In this document: positions 20,725 to 22,425 of the stretch, piece by piece | Layout of the letters: each line of letters begins with the position of its first letter | How positions within the stretch are numbered: the first letter of the stretch is position 1 | Assembly (NCBI GenBank): GCA_001820655.1 | Contig: MHQM01000020.1 | Coordinates: forward strand, 1 to 22,425 | Length of the DNA: 22,425 nucleotides | Source: Candidatus Sungbacteria bacterium RIFCSPHIGHO2_02_FULL_52_23 | Lineage (GTDB): Bacteria > Patescibacteriota > Minisyncoccia > Sungbacterales > HO2-52-23 | Direction: 5' to 3' | Notes under the pieces: model-generated | What the model was told of the DNA's origin: nothing | Database searches by the model: none | The model's input: only the letters and a program-made list of their open reading frames with translations | Made by a program: the position numbers and the translations under genes

Positions 20725-21027
20725 ATGAAGCTATCTTTCGCATCGCTGCTATTTTTTCGGAGAAAAACAGACGCTCCTCCGGAGCTCGGGGCATTGCGCC
20801 GGACGATTTTTCTCTGGGGACTCGCCTTTCTTGCGTTTGCTCTGGTATGCCTGCTTGCGATTGACGGGTATCTTTTTTATACCGTACGCACGCGCTCGGC
20901 ATCTCGGCAGGAATCAGGCAATGCGTCGGCTAAGTTTTCGCCGGATGAGCTTGATGAAGTATTGCGCCTGCTGGATCAGCGGGAACAAGAATTCACTTCT
21001 CTCCTGCAGGCGGAAGTTTCCCAATGA
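20725..21027 (+). CDS. Small bitopic membrane protein at the end of the pilus operon
   Basis: A 100-aa protein with a basic start, one membrane helix at about 27-52 (TIFLWGLAFLAFALVCLLAI) and a polar outer part. The C-terminus is predicted helical: SPDELDEVLRLLDQREQEFT. I do not recognise the family. Its place directly after the pilO-like gene suggests a pilus assembly subunit, possibly taking a PilP-like or pilus-stabilising role, but there is no PilP-like beta domain. The stop is 14 bases from the end of the convergent hydrolase-like gene, leaving no room for a separate terminator. Confidence 0.72.
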   Translation: MKLSFASLLFFRRKTDAPPELGALRRTIFLWGLAFLAFALVCLLAIDGYLFYTVRTRSASRQESGNASAKFSPDELDEVLRLLDQREQEFTSLLQAEVSQ

Positions 21028-21041
21028 GGCCGAACCTGCCT

Positions 21042-22340
21042 CTATTCTTCTTTGAGAGCGCCCGTGGCGTAGACATTCGCCGCATTCCACAGCATCCAGC
21101 CATGGCCGGTTGAGTCTTGGGCGGCATCAATCTGTAGGCGTACTTTTTGCGCTCCCCACGGTCTTCCTGCAAGCCGATCCGCTTCATGGAAGAAATCTTC
21201 AAGCCACGGCCTGATGCGTGCGATGGTTTCTGTTCGTGCGGGCGAGGTTGTGGCCTGCGTCGTGCTTGCTACGAAATCAAAGTAATCCTGCGCTACGATG
21301 AGCGATCGCCCGACAGTGACATCCGGATTCGTGCGCGCCTCGGCAACCGTGTAGCTGACTGCGGGAAGACCGCGCGCGGGATTTGCCGCAAGGTACAGGC
21401 CGCTGTAGTAGTGGGACGGATAGACCATAAACGAAACATAATCAAAAGTTTTTACGATGTCGCTCAATCGCTGGCCGATGGTAGGATCCTCGTGTTGTGC
21501 CGCGACATACCCGAAAATATCCGCCGAGAGGATAATGTCCGGCTTATACGCTTTGAGGCTGTCGCGCAGATTCGTAAAAAAACTTCTCATGATATCGTAT
21601 CGCGGGGTCGTGCGATCCCATGTAGGATAGAGCGCCTGCGAGACATCGCCGTCTGACGGAAACCGGACATAGTCAAACTGCAGCTCGTCAAAGCCCATAT
21701 CAATCATATGCTTGGAAAACGTGATGAGATATTCGTGCGCTGGGGATGACGCCGGATCCAGCCAGTAGCCACCGGTGTTGTCCCGCCAAAAAATCCGGGA
21801 CGCCTCCGCACCCTTTGCTACCAGATGTTGTTTGCCTTTGCATCCTCCCTCTCGCACAGCTTTGGGGGCTTTGCGCGTGAGGTACCATTCGGGGTGTGCT
21901 TTGATTTGGGAGGCGTCTTTAAACGCGACAATGCGCGCAATCGCCCAGATATTCTTTGCCTTGAGATCACCCAGGAGTTTTTTCAGATTTTCCTCATCGT
22001 AGTCGGGGCCGCATACTTCTTTGACATCCATCACGACTGCATTAATTTCAGTGCGCTCCGCGATATCAATGATGGCGTTGCGCAGGCGTGCCGCTCCCGC
22101 ACCCGGATCGCTTGCAACATCCGCAGTCATATAGAGCGCTCTGATGTCGCTTGAGCGCGCGCGGGCTTCGGCAATGAGTTCTTCCGGAGTTTTTTGACGC
22201 GGCTTTTGCTCTGGGACGATGGAGCTTAAAAGCGCATTGCTGTTTTCCAAGAGAGACGATGAAAACAGCAGGGGAGAGACGCCGATGATCAGAGCTCCTC
22301 CGAGAAACGCTATTCCGAATCCTTTTGCAAAAGTTTTCAT
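21042..22340 (-). CDS. Secreted glycoside-hydrolase-like protein (DUF4015 type)
   Basis: This 432-aa protein has an N-terminal signal or anchor (GFGIAFLGGALIIGVSPLLF) and then a TIM-barrel-like domain. Family features are IRALYMTADVASDP, INAVVMDVKEVCG, NIWAIARIVAFKD, GGYWLDPASSPAHEYLITFS, MGFDELQFDYVRFPSDG, DIILSADIFGY and DYVSFMVYPSHYYSGLY. The Asp in FDYVRFP and the Asp in SADIFGY are the likely acid residues. The substrate is unknown; a cell-wall or surface polysaccharide is plausible. The ATG at 22340-22338 touches element A5: the ATT duplication overlaps its first two bases. The TTTAAT and AGTAGG in the element end may serve as -10 or ribosome site. The family name is from motif memory. 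Confidence 0.87.
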   Translation of the reverse strand: MKTFAKGFGIAFLGGALIIGVSPLLFSSSLLENSNALLSSIVPEQKPRQKTPEELIAEARARSSDIRALYMTADVASDPGAGAARLRNAIIDIAERTEINAVVMDVKEVCGPDYDEENLKKLLGDLKAKNIWAIARIVAFKDASQIKAHPEWYLTRKAPKAVREGGCKGKQHLVAKGAEASRIFWRDNTGGYWLDPASSPAHEYLITFSKHMIDMGFDELQFDYVRFPSDGDVSQALYPTWDRTTPRYDIMRSFFTNLRDSLKAYKPDIILSADIFGYVAAQHEDPTIGQRLSDIVKTFDYVSFMVYPSHYYSGLYLAANPARGLPAVSYTVAEARTNPDVTVGRSLIVAQDYFDFVASTTQATTSPARTETIARIRPWLEDFFHEADRLAGRPWGAQKVRLQIDAAQDSTGHGWMLWNAANVYATGALKEE

Positions 22341-22341
22341 T

Positions 22342-22425
22342 AGACCTACTGATTAAATAGTTTCGTTACGAGATGTTCAGATTTCGTGCGAGTATTGGAA
22401 AAATTATGAGGCATATACGGTATAT
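22342..22425 (+). mobile_element. Palindromic mobile element A, copy 5 (cut by window end)
   Basis: The first 84 bases of a family A element: AGACCTACTG at the end, then CAGATTTCGTGCGAG and AATTATGAGGCATATACGG as in the other copies. Preceded by ATT (22339-22341), as in copies 3 and 4. The terminal repeat has diverged after ten bases (ATTAAATAG instead of CGTAAAGAT). The right half lies outside the window, so its duplication cannot be checked. Confidence 0.8.

Overview
The window looks like a chromosomal segment from a Candidate Phyla Radiation bacterium, most likely Parcubacteria-like. That placement is inferred from gene content: a compact type IV pilus cluster with several pseudopilins, long secreted proteins ending in one membrane anchor, a rarA, and many short palindromic repeats inside protein leaders. 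No marker in the window fixes the taxon.

Layout. 1-206 is the 3' end of pyrH (UMP kinase), followed by tRNA-Asp(GUC), a strong hairpin, and a membrane-anchored D-Ala-D-Ala carboxypeptidase with a degenerate L,D-transpeptidase-like domain (366-1889). A 59-aa Cys-rich protein (2013-2192, minus) and two mobile palindromes separate it from rarA (minus). From 12220 down to 3820 the minus strand carries a surface-protein cluster: a large beta-propeller/WxL-like protein, a small WxL-like protein, a DUF916/WxL-interacting-like protein, a dockerin-ended protein and two membrane-anchored cohesin-domain proteins. A plausible reading is a cell-surface adhesion or scaffolding system whose parts dock non-covalently. 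tRNA-Ser(GCU) follows.

From 12736 to 21027 the plus strand encodes type IV pilus functions: PilC, three pseudopilins with Glu5, a PilX/GspK-like pilin, then PilM, PilN, PilO and a small membrane protein. ATPases, prepilin peptidase, secretin and an obvious major pilin are not present. A secreted glycoside-hydrolase-like (DUF4015-type) protein closes the window on the minus strand.

The most unusual content is the repeats. A 159-bp near-palindromic element (family A) occurs four times complete and once cut by the window edge. The four complete copies have 18-19 bp matching terminal inverted repeats and exact 3-bp target duplications (GAT, CTT, ATT, ATT), and each copy sits at a gene boundary. 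Two further elements of the same design (B, TAA duplication; C, TTA duplication) occur once each. A separate 72-bp palindromic element has entered two different pseudopilin genes at the same Gly-Phe-Thr codons of the prepilin cleavage site, carrying its own start codons, basic leader and a regenerated cleavage motif. Other palindromes fill the leaders of the remaining pilins and of one cohesin protein. No transposase is visible in the window.
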